Positions 56,192-64,000 of a stretch of 64,000 nt of DNA are shown here, piece by piece. Source of the DNA: Agrococcus terreus (GTDB lineage Bacteria > Actinomycetota > Actinomycetes > Actinomycetales > Microbacteriaceae); the NCBI RefSeq assembly GCF_014645235.1, contig NZ_BMLM01000002.1, positions 292,695 through 356,694 on the forward strand, read 5' to 3'. Under the pieces are notes generated by a model. It worked only from the letters and a program-made list of their open reading frames with translations, was not told the DNA's origin and made no database searches. The position numbers were made by a program, and so were the translations under genes. The stretch's first letter is position 1. The number at the start of each line of letters is the position of its first letter.

Positions 56192-56197
56192 AGGCTA
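56192..56197 (-). promoter_or_regulatory. -10 box of dnaX (leaderless)
   Basis: TAGCCT on the minus strand, seven bases before the ATG at 56184. Confidence 0.55.
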
Positions 56198-56229
56198 CTT
56201 CCCGCCGCTGACGCGCCGAGCCGGGTGGG

Positions 56230-56265
56230 TCGGGGCCGGACATGAGGGACTCCCCGCGCACCCGC
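56230..56265. repeat. Duplicate of the SRP RNA 3' end
   Basis: This 36-base segment matches 56305-56340 at 34 positions and lies 75 bases further along the minus-strand transcript. An 8-bp perfect dyad CGCGACGC/GCGTCGCG (56263-56281) starts at its edge. Confidence 0.75.
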
Positions 56266-56294
56266 GACGCATCGCGTCGCGGCGCGAGCCCGAC

Positions 56295-56314
56295 CCGGCC
56301 ATCATCGGGGCCGG
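56295..56314 (-). terminator. Hairpin at the end of the SRP RNA gene
   Basis: CCGGCC pairs with GGCCGG around eight bases, directly after the SRP RNA 3' end on the minus strand. Confidence 0.5.
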
Positions 56315-56315
56315 A

Positions 56316-56410
56316 CACGAAGGACTCCCCGCGCACCCGCCAGAGCCCGGTTGCCCTTGCTTCGTCTCCGACCTGGGGGATTTGGCCTGGATGGCGCCAC
56401 GCGGGGAGCC
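56316..56410 (-). ncRNA. ffs: Signal recognition particle RNA, small bacterial type
   Basis: On the minus strand the apical domain reads CAGG-TCGGAGACGA-AGCA: a TCG/CGA stem with a GAGA (GNRA) tetraloop and the conserved symmetric-loop sequences CAGG and AGCA that bind Ffh. Outer pairing GGCTCCCCGCG with CGCGGGGAGTCC and inner CGCCA/TGGCG and CCC/GGG helices complete the rod. Length ~95 fits the small type. TACGAT (56417-56422) seven bases upstream is a good -10. The gene directly precedes dnaX, a common actinobacterial place. Ends are approximate to a few bases. Confidence 0.9.
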
Positions 56411-56416
56411 ACCACC

Positions 56417-56422
56417 ATCGTA
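56417..56422 (-). promoter_or_regulatory. -10 box of the SRP RNA gene
   Basis: TACGAT on the minus strand, placing the transcription start at about 56410. No clear -35. Confidence 0.6.
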
Positions 56423-56477
56423 CCCGCCGCGGCGGGCGGTCGCATCACGCTCTGGGCGGAGGCATGGCGGACGCCGC

Positions 56478-56483
56478 TAGCGT
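56478..56483 (+). promoter_or_regulatory. -10 box of the DUF2231/cytochrome-b5 gene (leaderless)
   Basis: TAGCGT, six bases before the ATG at 56490. Confidence 0.55.
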
Positions 56484-56489
56484 GTGCCC

Positions 56490-57260
56490 ATGCCGATCGC
56501 CCTCGCCGCCACGGTCTCCGGCCTGCCGCTGCATCCGCTCGCCGTCCACGTGCCCGTCGTGCTGCTGCCGCTCGGCGCGCTCGGCCTCCTGCTGCTGCTC
56601 GTCGTGCCGCGCTGGCGCGCGCAGCTGGCGTGGCCGGTCGTCGCCGTGCTCGCCATCGCCACGGTCGGCGCGCTGGTCGCGAAGCTCTCGGGCGAGGCGC
56701 TCGCCGCCCAGGTGGGCGTGCCGGCGCAGCACCAGCAGCTCGGCAACTGGCTGCTCGTGATCAGCGCGATCCTGCTGCTGGCGACGATCGCCTGGTGGCT
56801 GTGGGAGCGCCGCGCCTCGCGCCGCCGCCGCCCGACGGGCGTGGTGGGCGTGCTCGTCGCGCTCGTGCTCGGCACGCTCGCGGTCGGCTCGCTCATCGTC
56901 GCGGTGCTCACCGGCCACTCGGGCGCAGAGGCCGTCTGGGGCGACCGCCTCCCGAGCGGCGACGACGCGACCGCCACGAGCGAGTCGGCCGAGCCGGGCG
57001 CCGCCGCGACGGCGGGCGCCGACGAGCCGCTGACGCTCGCGGTCGTCGCGCAGCACGACGACTCCGCCTCCTGCTGGGCGGCGATCGAGGGCCAGGTGTA
57101 CGACCTGACGGAGTGGGTGACGCAGCACCCGGGCGGCGCCGACCGCATCCTCGCGATCTGCGGCACCGATGCCACCGAGACGTTCGAGGGCCAGCACCGC
57201 GGCCAGGCGGAGCCCGAGGAGCAGCTGAGCCGCTTCGCGATCGGCGCGCTCGAGGAGTGA
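56490..57260 (+). CDS. Membrane protein with DUF2231-like and cytochrome-b5-like domains
   Basis: A 256-residue protein. The first half has four hydrophobic segments (LHPLAVHVPVVLLPLGALGLLLLLVV, WPVVAVLAIATVGALVA, LGNWLLVISAILLLATIAWWL, GVLVALVLGTLAVGSLIVAVL) and the HPLAVHVPVVLLPLG start of DUF2231 proteins, with His that could bind heme. After an acidic linker, the last ~60 residues are cytochrome-b5-like: GQVYDLTEWVTQHPGGADRIL and FEGQHRG supply the two heme-ligand His. The b5 domain should lie outside the membrane if the helices count as four. A membrane electron-transfer role is inferred. Confidence 0.82.
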   Translation: MPIALAATVSGLPLHPLAVHVPVVLLPLGALGLLLLLVVPRWRAQLAWPVVAVLAIATVGALVAKLSGEALAAQVGVPAQHQQLGNWLLVISAILLLATIAWWLWERRASRRRRPTGVVGVLVALVLGTLAVGSLIVAVLTGHSGAEAVWGDRLPSGDDATATSESAEPGAAATAGADEPLTLAVVAQHDDSASCWAAIEGQVYDLTEWVTQHPGGADRILAICGTDATETFEGQHRGQAEPEEQLSRFAIGALEE

Positions 57261-57264
57261 GCGC

Positions 57265-57287
57265 CGCGGCCGCGCACCGCGGCCGCG
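57265..57287. terminator. Terminator between the b5 gene and ackA
   Basis: Perfect 10-bp stem CGCGGCCGCG with its complement around CAC, followed by three GGCTCGATC-like tandem words, between convergent genes. Confidence 0.7.
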
Positions 57288-57324
57288 CCATCGGGCTCGA
57301 TCGGCTCGATCGGCTCGAGCCGGC

Positions 57325-58515
57325 CTAGCCGTCGACGAGCGCCGCCACCTGGCGGGCGATCTCCAGCTCCTCCTGCGTCGGCACGACCCACACCTCGATC
57401 GGCGAGCCGTCGGCCGAGATGCGGCGCTCGCCGCGGCCGGCGTTCCGCTCCGGATCGAGCACGATGCCGAGCCCCTCGAGCCCCGCGAGCGCCGCGGCCC
57501 GCACGGGCGCGGCGTTCTCGCCGACGCCCGCGGTGAAGGCGATGGCGTCGGTGCGGCCGAGGTGCGCGAGGTAGGCGCCGATCGTGCCCCGGAGGCGGTG
57601 CGCCACGATCTCGAGCGCCTCGACGGCGCGCGGGATGCCGGCGTCGGCCGCCTGCTGCACGTCGCGCATGTCGCCGGTGCCCGTGAGGCCGAGCAGGCCC
57701 GAGCGCTTGTTGAGCAGCACGTCGATCTCGTCGACCGAGAGGCCCGCGACGCGGTGCAGGTGGAAGACGACCCCGGGGTCGATGTCGCCGGAGCGCGTGC
57801 CCATCACCAGGCCCGCGAGCGGTGTCATCCCCATCGACGTCTCGACGCTGCGGCCGCCGCGCACGGCCGTCGCCGAGGCGCCGTTGCCGAGGTGGAGCAC
57901 GATCGAGCTCACGTCCTCGATCGGCCGCCCGAGCAGCTCGGCGAGGCGGCGCGAGACGAACTGGTGGCTCGTGCCGTGGAAGCCGTACTTGCGGATGCGG
58001 TGCTCGGCCGCCACCTGCGCATCGATCGCGTACCGGTGCGCGGCCGGCGGGATCGTGAGGTGGAACGCGGTGTCGAACACGGCGACGTGCGGGTAGCCGG
58101 GGAAGGTGGCGCGCGCCGACCGGATGCCCTGCAGGTTCGCGGGGTTGTGGAGCGGCGCGAGCGGCGACAGGTCGTCGATCTGCGCGGCCACGTCGTCGTC
58201 GACGAGCACGGCGCGGTCGAAGCGCGCGCCGCCCTGCACGACGCGGTGGCCGACGCCGACGAGCCCCGCCTCCTCGAGCGCGGGGCCGTGCGCCTCGAAC
58301 TGGCGCAGCACCCAGCCGAACGCCTTCCCGTGGTCGGTGATCACCCGCTCCTCGCGGACCGGCTCGATCCCGGGCGCCTCGTGCTTCGCGACCGCGGCCG
58401 TCTCGCCGATCCGCTCGACGATGCCGCTCGCGAGCGCCGTCCCCGCGTCGACGTCGACGAGCTGGTACTTGAGGCTCGACGAGCCGGCGTTGATGACGAA
58501 GACGGAGCGGGTCAC
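57325..58515 (-). CDS. ackA: Acetate kinase
   Basis: Interconverts acetyl phosphate plus ADP with acetate plus ATP. The 396 residues start with FVINAGSSSLKYQL, and contain GHRVVQGGARF, FDTAFHLTIP, YGFHGTSHQFVS, HLGNGASATAVRGG and FTAGVGENAAPVR, the full ASKHA set. GTG start overlaps the pta stop by four bases. Confidence 0.96.
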   Translation of the reverse strand: MTRSVFVINAGSSSLKYQLVDVDAGTALASGIVERIGETAAVAKHEAPGIEPVREERVITDHGKAFGWVLRQFEAHGPALEEAGLVGVGHRVVQGGARFDRAVLVDDDVAAQIDDLSPLAPLHNPANLQGIRSARATFPGYPHVAVFDTAFHLTIPPAAHRYAIDAQVAAEHRIRKYGFHGTSHQFVSRRLAELLGRPIEDVSSIVLHLGNGASATAVRGGRSVETSMGMTPLAGLVMGTRSGDIDPGVVFHLHRVAGLSVDEIDVLLNKRSGLLGLTGTGDMRDVQQAADAGIPRAVEALEIVAHRLRGTIGAYLAHLGRTDAIAFTAGVGENAAPVRAAALAGLEGLGIVLDPERNAGRGERRISADGSPIEVWVVPTQEELEIARQVAALVDG

Positions 58516-60635
58516 GCGTCGACCTCCCAGGTGGCGGCGGGGCGCTCGGTGCGCGACTGCGCCTGGATCGCCGTGATCGCGATCGTGTTCACGATGTCGC
58601 TCACGAGCGCGCCGCGCGAGAGGTCGTTGACGGGCTTCGCGAGCCCCTGCAGCACGGGGCCGATCGCGAGCGCGCCCGCGCTGCGCTGCACGGCCTTGTA
58701 GGTGTTGTTGCCGGTGTTGAGGTCGGGGAAGACGAAGACGGTCGCGCGGCCGGCGACCTCCGACTCCGGCATCTTCTTCGCGGCGACCGCCGCGTCGGCG
58801 GCGGCGTCGTACTGGATGGGCCCCTCGACGAGCAGCTCGGGCGCGCGCTCGCGCACGAGGCGCGTGGCGGCGCGCACGCGGTCGACCTCGGCGCCGGTGC
58901 CCGACTCCCCCGTCGAGTACGAGAGCATCGCCACCCGCGGCTCGATGCCGAACTCGGCGGCGGTGCGCGCGGACGAGACGGCGATGTCGGCGAGCTCCTC
59001 GACGGTCGGCTCGGGGATGACGGCGCAGTCGCCGTAGACGAGCACGCGGTCGGCGAGGGCCATGAGGAAGACGCTGGAGACGACCGAGACGCCGGGCGCG
59101 GTCTTGATCGTCTCGAACGAGGGCTTGATCGTGTGCGCGGTCGTGTGCGCGGCGCCCGAGACCATGCCGTCGGCGTCGCCGGTGTGGACCATGAGCGTGC
59201 CGAAGTAGCTGACGTCGCGCAGCCGCTCGGTCGCCTGCTCGATCGTCACGCCCTTGTGCGCGCGGAGCCGCTGGTACTCGGCCGCGTAGCGGGGCAGCAG
59301 CTCGCGGTCATCGGTCGCGACGATCCGCGCCGCCGACAGGTCGAGCCCGAGGGCCGAGGCGCGCTGCCGCACGGCGGCCTCGTCGCCGAGGATCGTGAGC
59401 CGGGCGATGCCGCGCGCGAGCACCGTCGAGGCGGCCTGCAGGATGCGGTCGTCGTCGCCCTCGGGGAGCACGATGTGCCGCAGGTCGCCGCGCGCCCGCT
59501 CGACGAGCGAGTGCTCGAAGATGAGCGGCGTGACGACACCGGTGCCCGTCACCTCGAGGCGCCCGAGCAGCGCCTCGACGTCGACGTGCTCCTCGAAGAG
59601 CGCGAGCGCGAGGTCGCGCTTGCGCTGCGTGCCGTCGGCGAGCGAGCCGCGCGTCGTCGCGATGCGCCGCGCGGTCTCGTAGGTGCCGTGCGGGCTCAGC
59701 CCGATGGGCAGGTCGAGCTCGAGGCCGTCGAGGAGGCGCTGCACCGAGGGGTGCAGGTCGAAGCCGCCGTTGAGCACGATGCCGGCGATCGACGGGAACG
59801 TGTCCGACTGCTGCGCGAGCAGGGTGCCGACGACGACGTCCGAGCGGTCGCCGGGCATGACGAGGATGCCGCCCTCGATGAGCCGCTCGAGCACGTGCTC
59901 CATCGACATGCCGGCGACGACGGTGCCGAGCGACTCTCGCGTGAGCAGCTCGCGGTCGCCGCGCAGCAGCTCGGCGTCGACCGCGCGGAAGAGGGTGCCG
60001 ACGCTCGGGGCGCTCAGCAGGCCGTCCTCGGGGATCGACCAGATGGGGAGGCCGTCGGGCACGGCGCCGACGAGCGCCTCCGGGATGCCCGCGATCGCCT
60101 CGGGGTCGGCCCGGTTCACGACGACGCCGGCGATCGAGGCGTGCGCGGCCGCGAGCTCGGCGGTCGTCACGTCGGCGAGCTGGCGGAGGTCGTCGGCGGT
60201 GCGGGGCGCGTCGGTCTCGGGGTCGCGGCCGCCGAGCACGAGCAGCACCGAGGCGCCGAGGTTCGCGGCGACGCGCGCGTTGAAGCCGAGCTCGGTGGGG
60301 CTGCCGACGTCGGTGTAGTCGGAGCCGAGCACGACGATCGCGTCGAAGCGCTCGTCGATGCGGTGGTACCGGTCGACGATGCGCGCGAGCGCCGCCTCCG
60401 CGTCGTCGTGGACCTCGGCGTACGTCGCGCCGATGGCGTCGTCGTACGCGAGGTCGACCGCGTCGTGGGCGAGCAGCAGCTCGAGCACCCGATCGCGCTC
60501 GTCGACGGAGCGCGCCACGGGCCGGAACACGCCGACCCTGCCGACGCGGCGGCTCAGCGCGTCGACGAGCCCGAGCGCGACGATCGACTTGCCAGCGTGC
60601 CCCTCGGGGGAGGCGATGACGATGCGGGTCGGCAC
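58512..60635 (-). CDS. pta: Phosphate acetyltransferase
   Basis: Converts acetyl-CoA and phosphate to acetyl phosphate. The 707-residue long form has an N-terminal P-loop-like domain (IASPEGHAGKSIVALGL), a DRTGG-type middle domain (GGILVMPGDRSDVVVGTLLA) and the C-terminal catalytic domain beginning IVLPEGDDDRILQAA with MVSGAAHTTAHTI, VFLMALADRVLVYGDCAV and FPDLNTGNNTYKAVQR. GTG start six bases after TAGCCT. pta-ackA are one operon and, with acs, form the acetate switch. Confidence 0.95.
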   Translation of the reverse strand: MPTRIVIASPEGHAGKSIVALGLVDALSRRVGRVGVFRPVARSVDERDRVLELLLAHDAVDLAYDDAIGATYAEVHDDAEAALARIVDRYHRIDERFDAIVVLGSDYTDVGSPTELGFNARVAANLGASVLLVLGGRDPETDAPRTADDLRQLADVTTAELAAAHASIAGVVVNRADPEAIAGIPEALVGAVPDGLPIWSIPEDGLLSAPSVGTLFRAVDAELLRGDRELLTRESLGTVVAGMSMEHVLERLIEGGILVMPGDRSDVVVGTLLAQQSDTFPSIAGIVLNGGFDLHPSVQRLLDGLELDLPIGLSPHGTYETARRIATTRGSLADGTQRKRDLALALFEEHVDVEALLGRLEVTGTGVVTPLIFEHSLVERARGDLRHIVLPEGDDDRILQAASTVLARGIARLTILGDEAAVRQRASALGLDLSAARIVATDDRELLPRYAAEYQRLRAHKGVTIEQATERLRDVSYFGTLMVHTGDADGMVSGAAHTTAHTIKPSFETIKTAPGVSVVSSVFLMALADRVLVYGDCAVIPEPTVEELADIAVSSARTAAEFGIEPRVAMLSYSTGESGTGAEVDRVRAATRLVRERAPELLVEGPIQYDAAADAAVAAKKMPESEVAGRATVFVFPDLNTGNNTYKAVQRSAGALAIGPVLQGLAKPVNDLSRGALVSDIVNTIAITAIQAQSRTERPAATWEVDA

Positions 60636-60641
60636 GCGCCC

Positions 60642-60647
60642 AGGCTA
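60642..60647 (-). promoter_or_regulatory. -10 box of pta-ackA (leaderless)
   Basis: TAGCCT on the minus strand, six bases before the GTG at 60635. Confidence 0.55.
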
Positions 60648-60753
60648 CGTCGTGCCGCCTGGATTCGCCCCGGATCCTGCGCGGATCCGGACGCGTCCCG
60701 CCCGCCGTGGGGTCGGGATCCGGATGCTGGGAGTCCAAGGAGCACCGGGTCAC

Positions 60754-60803
60754 GAAACGGTAACGAATCGTTCATGACCTGAACACACCCTCAGCACAGG
60801 GTG
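60754..60803 (+). promoter_or_regulatory. Upstream control region of the subtilase gene
   Basis: Contains GAAACGGTAACGAATCG with a partly repeated AACG word, a perfect GTTCA/TGAAC dyad (60770-60784) and a CACCCT/AGGGTG dyad (60786-60803), all less GC-rich than their surroundings. GTAACG words recall MtrA-type sites in front of envelope genes, but the match is weak. No clear -10 was singled out. Confidence 0.35.
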
Positions 60804-60852
60804 AAGATTGACGCCGACGCCAACGACGGCGTCGCCCATCGAAGGGAAGAAC

Positions 60853-63800
60853 GTGACGCATCACAGCACAGCGCGGACGACGCTGCGCCGCGCGGTCGCA
60901 GTCGGCACGGCGGTCGCGGTCGGCGCGAGCGCCGCCGTGTTCGGCGCGACGACGGCCAACGCGGTCGCAGCACCGTCCAGCACGCCCGCATACGAGGACG
61001 GACGCTACATCGTCGTCCTCGCAGAGGACGCCCTCGCAACCTATGAGGGCGGCATCACGGGTCTCGCACGCACCGCGCCCCAGCGCGGGCAGGACCTCGA
61101 CACCGGCTCGAACGCCTCCCGCGCGTACCGCGCGCACCTCGCCGACCGCCAGCAGGACGTGGCGGCCTCGGTGGGTGCGGAGGTCGACGTCGAGCTGACC
61201 GCGGCGGTGAACGGCTTCGTCGCCGACCTCACCGGCGACCAGGCCGCGCAGCTCTCGCGCCAGGCCGGCGTCCGCTCGGTCGAGGCGAACGAGATCCTGC
61301 AGGTCACGAGCTCTCCCGCGAACGACTACCTCGAGCTCCCCGAGCTCTGGGAGCAGGTCGGCGGCATGGGCGAGGCGGGCAAGGGCGTCGTCGTCGGCGT
61401 GCTCGACACGGGCATCGCGCCCGAGAACCCCTTCTTCGCGGGCGAGCCGCTGGGCACGACGGCCGGCGACGAGCCCTACCGCGCCGCGGACGGCACGATC
61501 GTCTACGAGAAGTCCGACGGCGGCACCTTCACGGGCGTCTGCGAGACGGGCTCCGGCTTCACGGCCGACGACTGCTCGACGAAGATCGTCGGCGCGCGCT
61601 ACTACGTCGACGGCTTCGGCGAGTCGCGCCTCGGCACCGAGGACCAGGTCCCCGGCGAGTACCTGTCGCCGCGCGACGGCGACGGCCACGGCTCGCACAC
61701 GGCCTCGACGGCCGCGGGCAACGCCGACGTCGCGATCCAGTCGGTCGGCGGCGCCGACCTCGGCACCATGTCGGGCGTCGCGCCCGAGGCGCGCATCGCC
61801 GCGTACAAGGTGTGCTGGTCGGGTCCGGACCCCACGGTGACGACGGACGACGGCTGCGCCTCGACCGACCTCGTCGCGGCGATCGACCAGGCCGTCATCG
61901 ACGGCGTCGACGTCATCAACTACTCGATCGGCGGCGGCGCCGCGACCTCCGTGGTCGCAGCCACCGACCTGTCGTTCCTCGGCGCAGCTGCGGCTGGCGT
62001 CTTCGTGTCGGCCTCGGCCGGCAACTCGGGCCCCGGCGCCTCGACGCTCGACCACGCCTCGCCGTGGTACACGACCGTCGCGGCCACGACCGTCCCGAAC
62101 TACGAGGCGACGGTCACGCTCGCCGACGGCGAGAAGATCCCCGGCGGCTCGATCACGGTGCCGTTCGACGGCGAGGTGACGGGCCAGCTCGTCGCCGCCC
62201 GTGCGATCCCGGCAGCCGGCCAGACCGCCGACGACGCCGCGCTGTGCCTCCCCGGCACGCTCGACGCCGCCGCGGCCGACGGCAAGATCGTGCTCTGCGA
62301 GCGCGGCGTGAACGCCCGCGTCGAGAAGTCGGAGGTGGCGGCCGATGCCGGCGCCATCGGCGTCGTCCTCGCGAACGTCACGCCCGGCTCGATCGACCTC
62401 GACGACCACGTCGTGCCGACCGTCCACGTCGACGCGCAGTTCTACGAGGCCGTCGCGGCCGCAGCAGCCGCCGGCGAGACGATCACGCTGAGCCCCGGCA
62501 ACACCTCGGGCATCGAGACCGTGGCCCCCGTGGTCGCAGGCTTCTCGTCGCGCGGTCCGGTGCTCGCCGACGGCTCGGACGTCATCAAGCCCGACATCGC
62601 GGCGCCCGGCGTGGGCATCATCGCCGCGTCCTGGCAGGCACCGGGCGGCCCCGACCGCTACGAGTTCCTCTCGGGCACCTCGATGGCCGCACCGCACATC
62701 GCGGGCCTCGCCGCCGTCTACCTGTCGGAGCACCCGCTGGCCAGCCCCGCGGAGGTGAAGAGCGCGCTCATGACGAGCGCGGAGGACACCTTCCTGTCGG
62801 ACGGCGCCCGCGAGACGAACCCGTTCAACCAGGGCGCCGGCATCGTCGACTCGCCCTCGTTCCTGAACCCCGGCCTCATCTACGAGAACGGCACCGAGGA
62901 CTGGTACGGCTACCTGCGCGGCCTGGGCTACGGCCTGCCGGACTCGTGGGTGGGCGAGGCGATCGACCCGAGCGACCTCAACATCCCGTCGATCGGCATC
63001 GGCTCGCTCGCCGGCACGCAGACCGTGACGCGCACGCTCACGGCCCTCGAGCCCGGCAGCTACGAGGTGTCGGTCGAGGGCGTCCCGGGCGTCGACGTGT
63101 CGGTCTCGCCGCAGGTGCTCGACTTCACGGCCGCCGGCCAGGAGCTCTCGTACGAGGTGACCTTCACCACGACGACGGCGACGCCGGACGAGTGGTCGAC
63201 GGGCTTCCTCACCTGGTCGAGCTCCGCGAACGCCGTGCGCTCGCCGATCGCGGTCAACCCGATCGCGGTCGACGTGCCCGAGTGGATCCAGGGCGAGGGT
63301 CGCCGTGCGTCGCTCACGGTCGACGGCGTCGCCGGCGCCACCGGCACGCTGACGACCTCGACGGCCGGCTTCGCCGCCTACCAGCGCCTCGGCGCCGACA
63401 GCGGCACGACGGGCGACGAGTTCCAGTACCCGTTCACGGTCGGGCAGGGCGAGCTCGTCCACGACATCGTCCTCGCGGGCGACGAGTCGGTGGCCGACCT
63501 CGACCTGTACGTCTACCGCCTGAACGACGCCGGGCAGCCGGTCGAGCAGTGGGTCGGCGGTACGCCGTCGGCCGACGAGGCCGTCCTCCTCGAGGACCCG
63601 CAGCCCGGCCGCTACATCGCGCTCGTCGACGTGTACTCGGTGGCGGGCGGCGGCGAGACGCCGTTCATCCTCGAGCACGCGGCCGTCAAGCCGGGCGGCA
63701 AGGGCAAGCTCACCGCGAGCCCTCGCTCGCAGGACGTGCAGGCCGGCGAGGACTTCCAGGTGAACGTGACCTGGAACGGCCTCGGCGCCAACGAGCAGTA

Positions 63801-63903
63801 CCTCGGCGTGGTGCTGTACGAGCTGGCCGGAGCGACGGAGCGCACCTACGTGTACGCCGAGTCGGCGCCCGGCCCGCAGACCGGACGCGGCCAGCTGCCG
63901 TAA
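60853..63903 (+). CDS. Secreted subtilisin-like serine protease
   Basis: A 1016-residue exported protease. GTG at 60853 follows GAAGGGAAGAAC. The signal peptide (TTLRRAVAVGTAVAVGASAA to TTANA) is followed by an inhibitor-I9-like prodomain (GRYIVVLAEDALATYEGG). The S8 triad is in GVLDTGIAPENPF (Asp), DGDGHGSHTASTAAG (His) and LSGTSMAAPHIAGLAAV (Ser), with Asn in SASAGNSGPGAS; a PA domain is inserted between them (around VLCERGVNARVEKSEVA). A fibronectin-III-like domain follows, then a beta-rich C-terminus ending without a sorting signal. Plant cucumisin-like layout; acts outside the cell. Confidence 0.93.
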   Translation: MTHHSTARTTLRRAVAVGTAVAVGASAAVFGATTANAVAAPSSTPAYEDGRYIVVLAEDALATYEGGITGLARTAPQRGQDLDTGSNASRAYRAHLADRQQDVAASVGAEVDVELTAAVNGFVADLTGDQAAQLSRQAGVRSVEANEILQVTSSPANDYLELPELWEQVGGMGEAGKGVVVGVLDTGIAPENPFFAGEPLGTTAGDEPYRAADGTIVYEKSDGGTFTGVCETGSGFTADDCSTKIVGARYYVDGFGESRLGTEDQVPGEYLSPRDGDGHGSHTASTAAGNADVAIQSVGGADLGTMSGVAPEARIAAYKVCWSGPDPTVTTDDGCASTDLVAAIDQAVIDGVDVINYSIGGGAATSVVAATDLSFLGAAAAGVFVSASAGNSGPGASTLDHASPWYTTVAATTVPNYEATVTLADGEKIPGGSITVPFDGEVTGQLVAARAIPAAGQTADDAALCLPGTLDAAAADGKIVLCERGVNARVEKSEVAADAGAIGVVLANVTPGSIDLDDHVVPTVHVDAQFYEAVAAAAAAGETITLSPGNTSGIETVAPVVAGFSSRGPVLADGSDVIKPDIAAPGVGIIAASWQAPGGPDRYEFLSGTSMAAPHIAGLAAVYLSEHPLASPAEVKSALMTSAEDTFLSDGARETNPFNQGAGIVDSPSFLNPGLIYENGTEDWYGYLRGLGYGLPDSWVGEAIDPSDLNIPSIGIGSLAGTQTVTRTLTALEPGSYEVSVEGVPGVDVSVSPQVLDFTAAGQELSYEVTFTTTTATPDEWSTGFLTWSSSANAVRSPIAVNPIAVDVPEWIQGEGRRASLTVDGVAGATGTLTTSTAGFAAYQRLGADSGTTGDEFQYPFTVGQGELVHDIVLAGDESVADLDLYVYRLNDAGQPVEQWVGGTPSADEAVLLEDPQPGRYIALVDVYSVAGGGETPFILEHAAVKPGGKGKLTASPRSQDVQAGEDFQVNVTWNGLGANEQYLGVVLYELAGATERTYVYAESAPGPQTGRGQLP

Positions 63904-63909
63904 CCTCCG

Positions 63910-63960
63910 GGACCGACAGCGGCGGGGCGGGGGCGCGAGCCTCCGCCCCGCCGTGGTCCC
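63910..63960 (+). terminator. Terminator of the subtilase gene
   Basis: GGCGGGGCGGGGG pairs with CCTCCGCCCCGCC, and outer GGGACC pairs with GGTCCC. Confidence 0.75.
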
Positions 63961-63987
63961 TGTCCGGGCAGGCACCCTCGGATGCCG

Positions 63988-63993
63988 TAGGAT
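63988..63993 (+). promoter_or_regulatory. -10 box of the next gene (beyond the window)
   Basis: TAGGAT ends seven bases before the window edge. By the spacing of other leaderless genes here, a start codon should lie at about 64000-64002. Confidence 0.35.
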
Positions 63994-64000
63994 CGCACGG

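Noticed and set aside
57290..57320. Tandem GGCTCGATC-like words as a minisatellite or CRISPR-like array
   Set aside because: Only three short imperfect units, no spacers, next to a terminator hairpin.

Overview
The window is about 73% G+C by eye, densely packed, and reads as a chromosomal stretch from a high-GC actinobacterium, most likely a member of the Microbacteriaceae (an Agrococcus-like genome would fit; this is inference from gene content and protein style). Evidence includes the actinobacterial small SRP RNA next to dnaX, an aspartokinase with an internal second start, the Tad/Flp pilus cluster of the 'helicase/secretion neighbourhood' type, a PASTA-domain bifunctional penicillin-binding protein, and many -10 boxes of the form TAnnnT placed 6-8 bases before the start codon, the hallmark of leaderless actinobacterial transcripts. 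I saw no insertion sequence, prophage or CRISPR array.

Layout. 1-5.1 kb: two overlapping dynamin-like membrane GTPases (first one cut by the window edge), an intergenic nested hairpin element, PTS enzyme I (ptsI), a YihY/BrkB membrane protein. 5.2-9.4 kb: exonuclease III, trpS, a GNAT acetyltransferase, then the lipoate genes lipA-lipB on the minus strand. 9.5-13.1 kb: an FMN riboswitch followed by the full riboflavin operon ribD-ribE-ribBA-ribH. 13.1-16.4 kb: an MHS-family proton symporter, then surE with a PfkB sugar kinase. 16.4-21.1 kb: a three-gene ABC-2 exporter, two perfect 16-bp operator palindromes, a 67-residue HTH protein and a fused ABC exporter. 21.2-29.9 kb: zinc-less quinone-type oxidoreductase, succinate-semialdehyde dehydrogenase, MMPL transporter with an AT-rich operator, nicotinamidase-type hydrolase, small unknown proteins, tRNA-Thr(CGT), a secreted S33 peptidase lipoprotein.

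30-39.6 kb: holB-tmk-topA (replication), an SDR/MmyB-type regulator pair, and the Tad/Flp pilus cluster (tadA, tadC-like, a 57-residue prepilin, TadE-like, Rv3654c-like). 39.9-43.1 kb: acetyl-CoA synthetase, then a 1.2-kb unit made of a Vsr-like/DUF559 endonuclease gene bracketed by two copies of the same long hairpin whose outer ends are perfect 24-bp inverted repeats; this is the most unusual thing in the window. 43.1-47.5 kb: RidA, DUF4177, PASTA-PBP, metallophosphoesterase, tRNA-Pro(CGG), a gene block also seen around ponA2 in mycobacteria. 47.5-50.8 kb: thymidine kinase, a LuxR-type regulator, malate:quinone oxidoreductase, a small unknown. 50.9-56.5 kb: lysC-asd, dnaX-recR and the SRP RNA gene with a duplicated 3' end. 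56.5-64 kb: DUF2231/cytochrome-b5 membrane protein, pta-ackA, and a large secreted subtilase.

Functionally this is a core-metabolism region: the acetate node (acs, pta, ackA), malate oxidation to quinone (mqo), riboflavin, lipoate and aspartate-family amino acid synthesis, replication and recombination, plus envelope functions (PBP, subtilase, lipoprotein peptidase, pilus). Operons are tight, with 1- or 4-base start/stop overlaps, and most convergent gene ends carry GC-rich hairpins.
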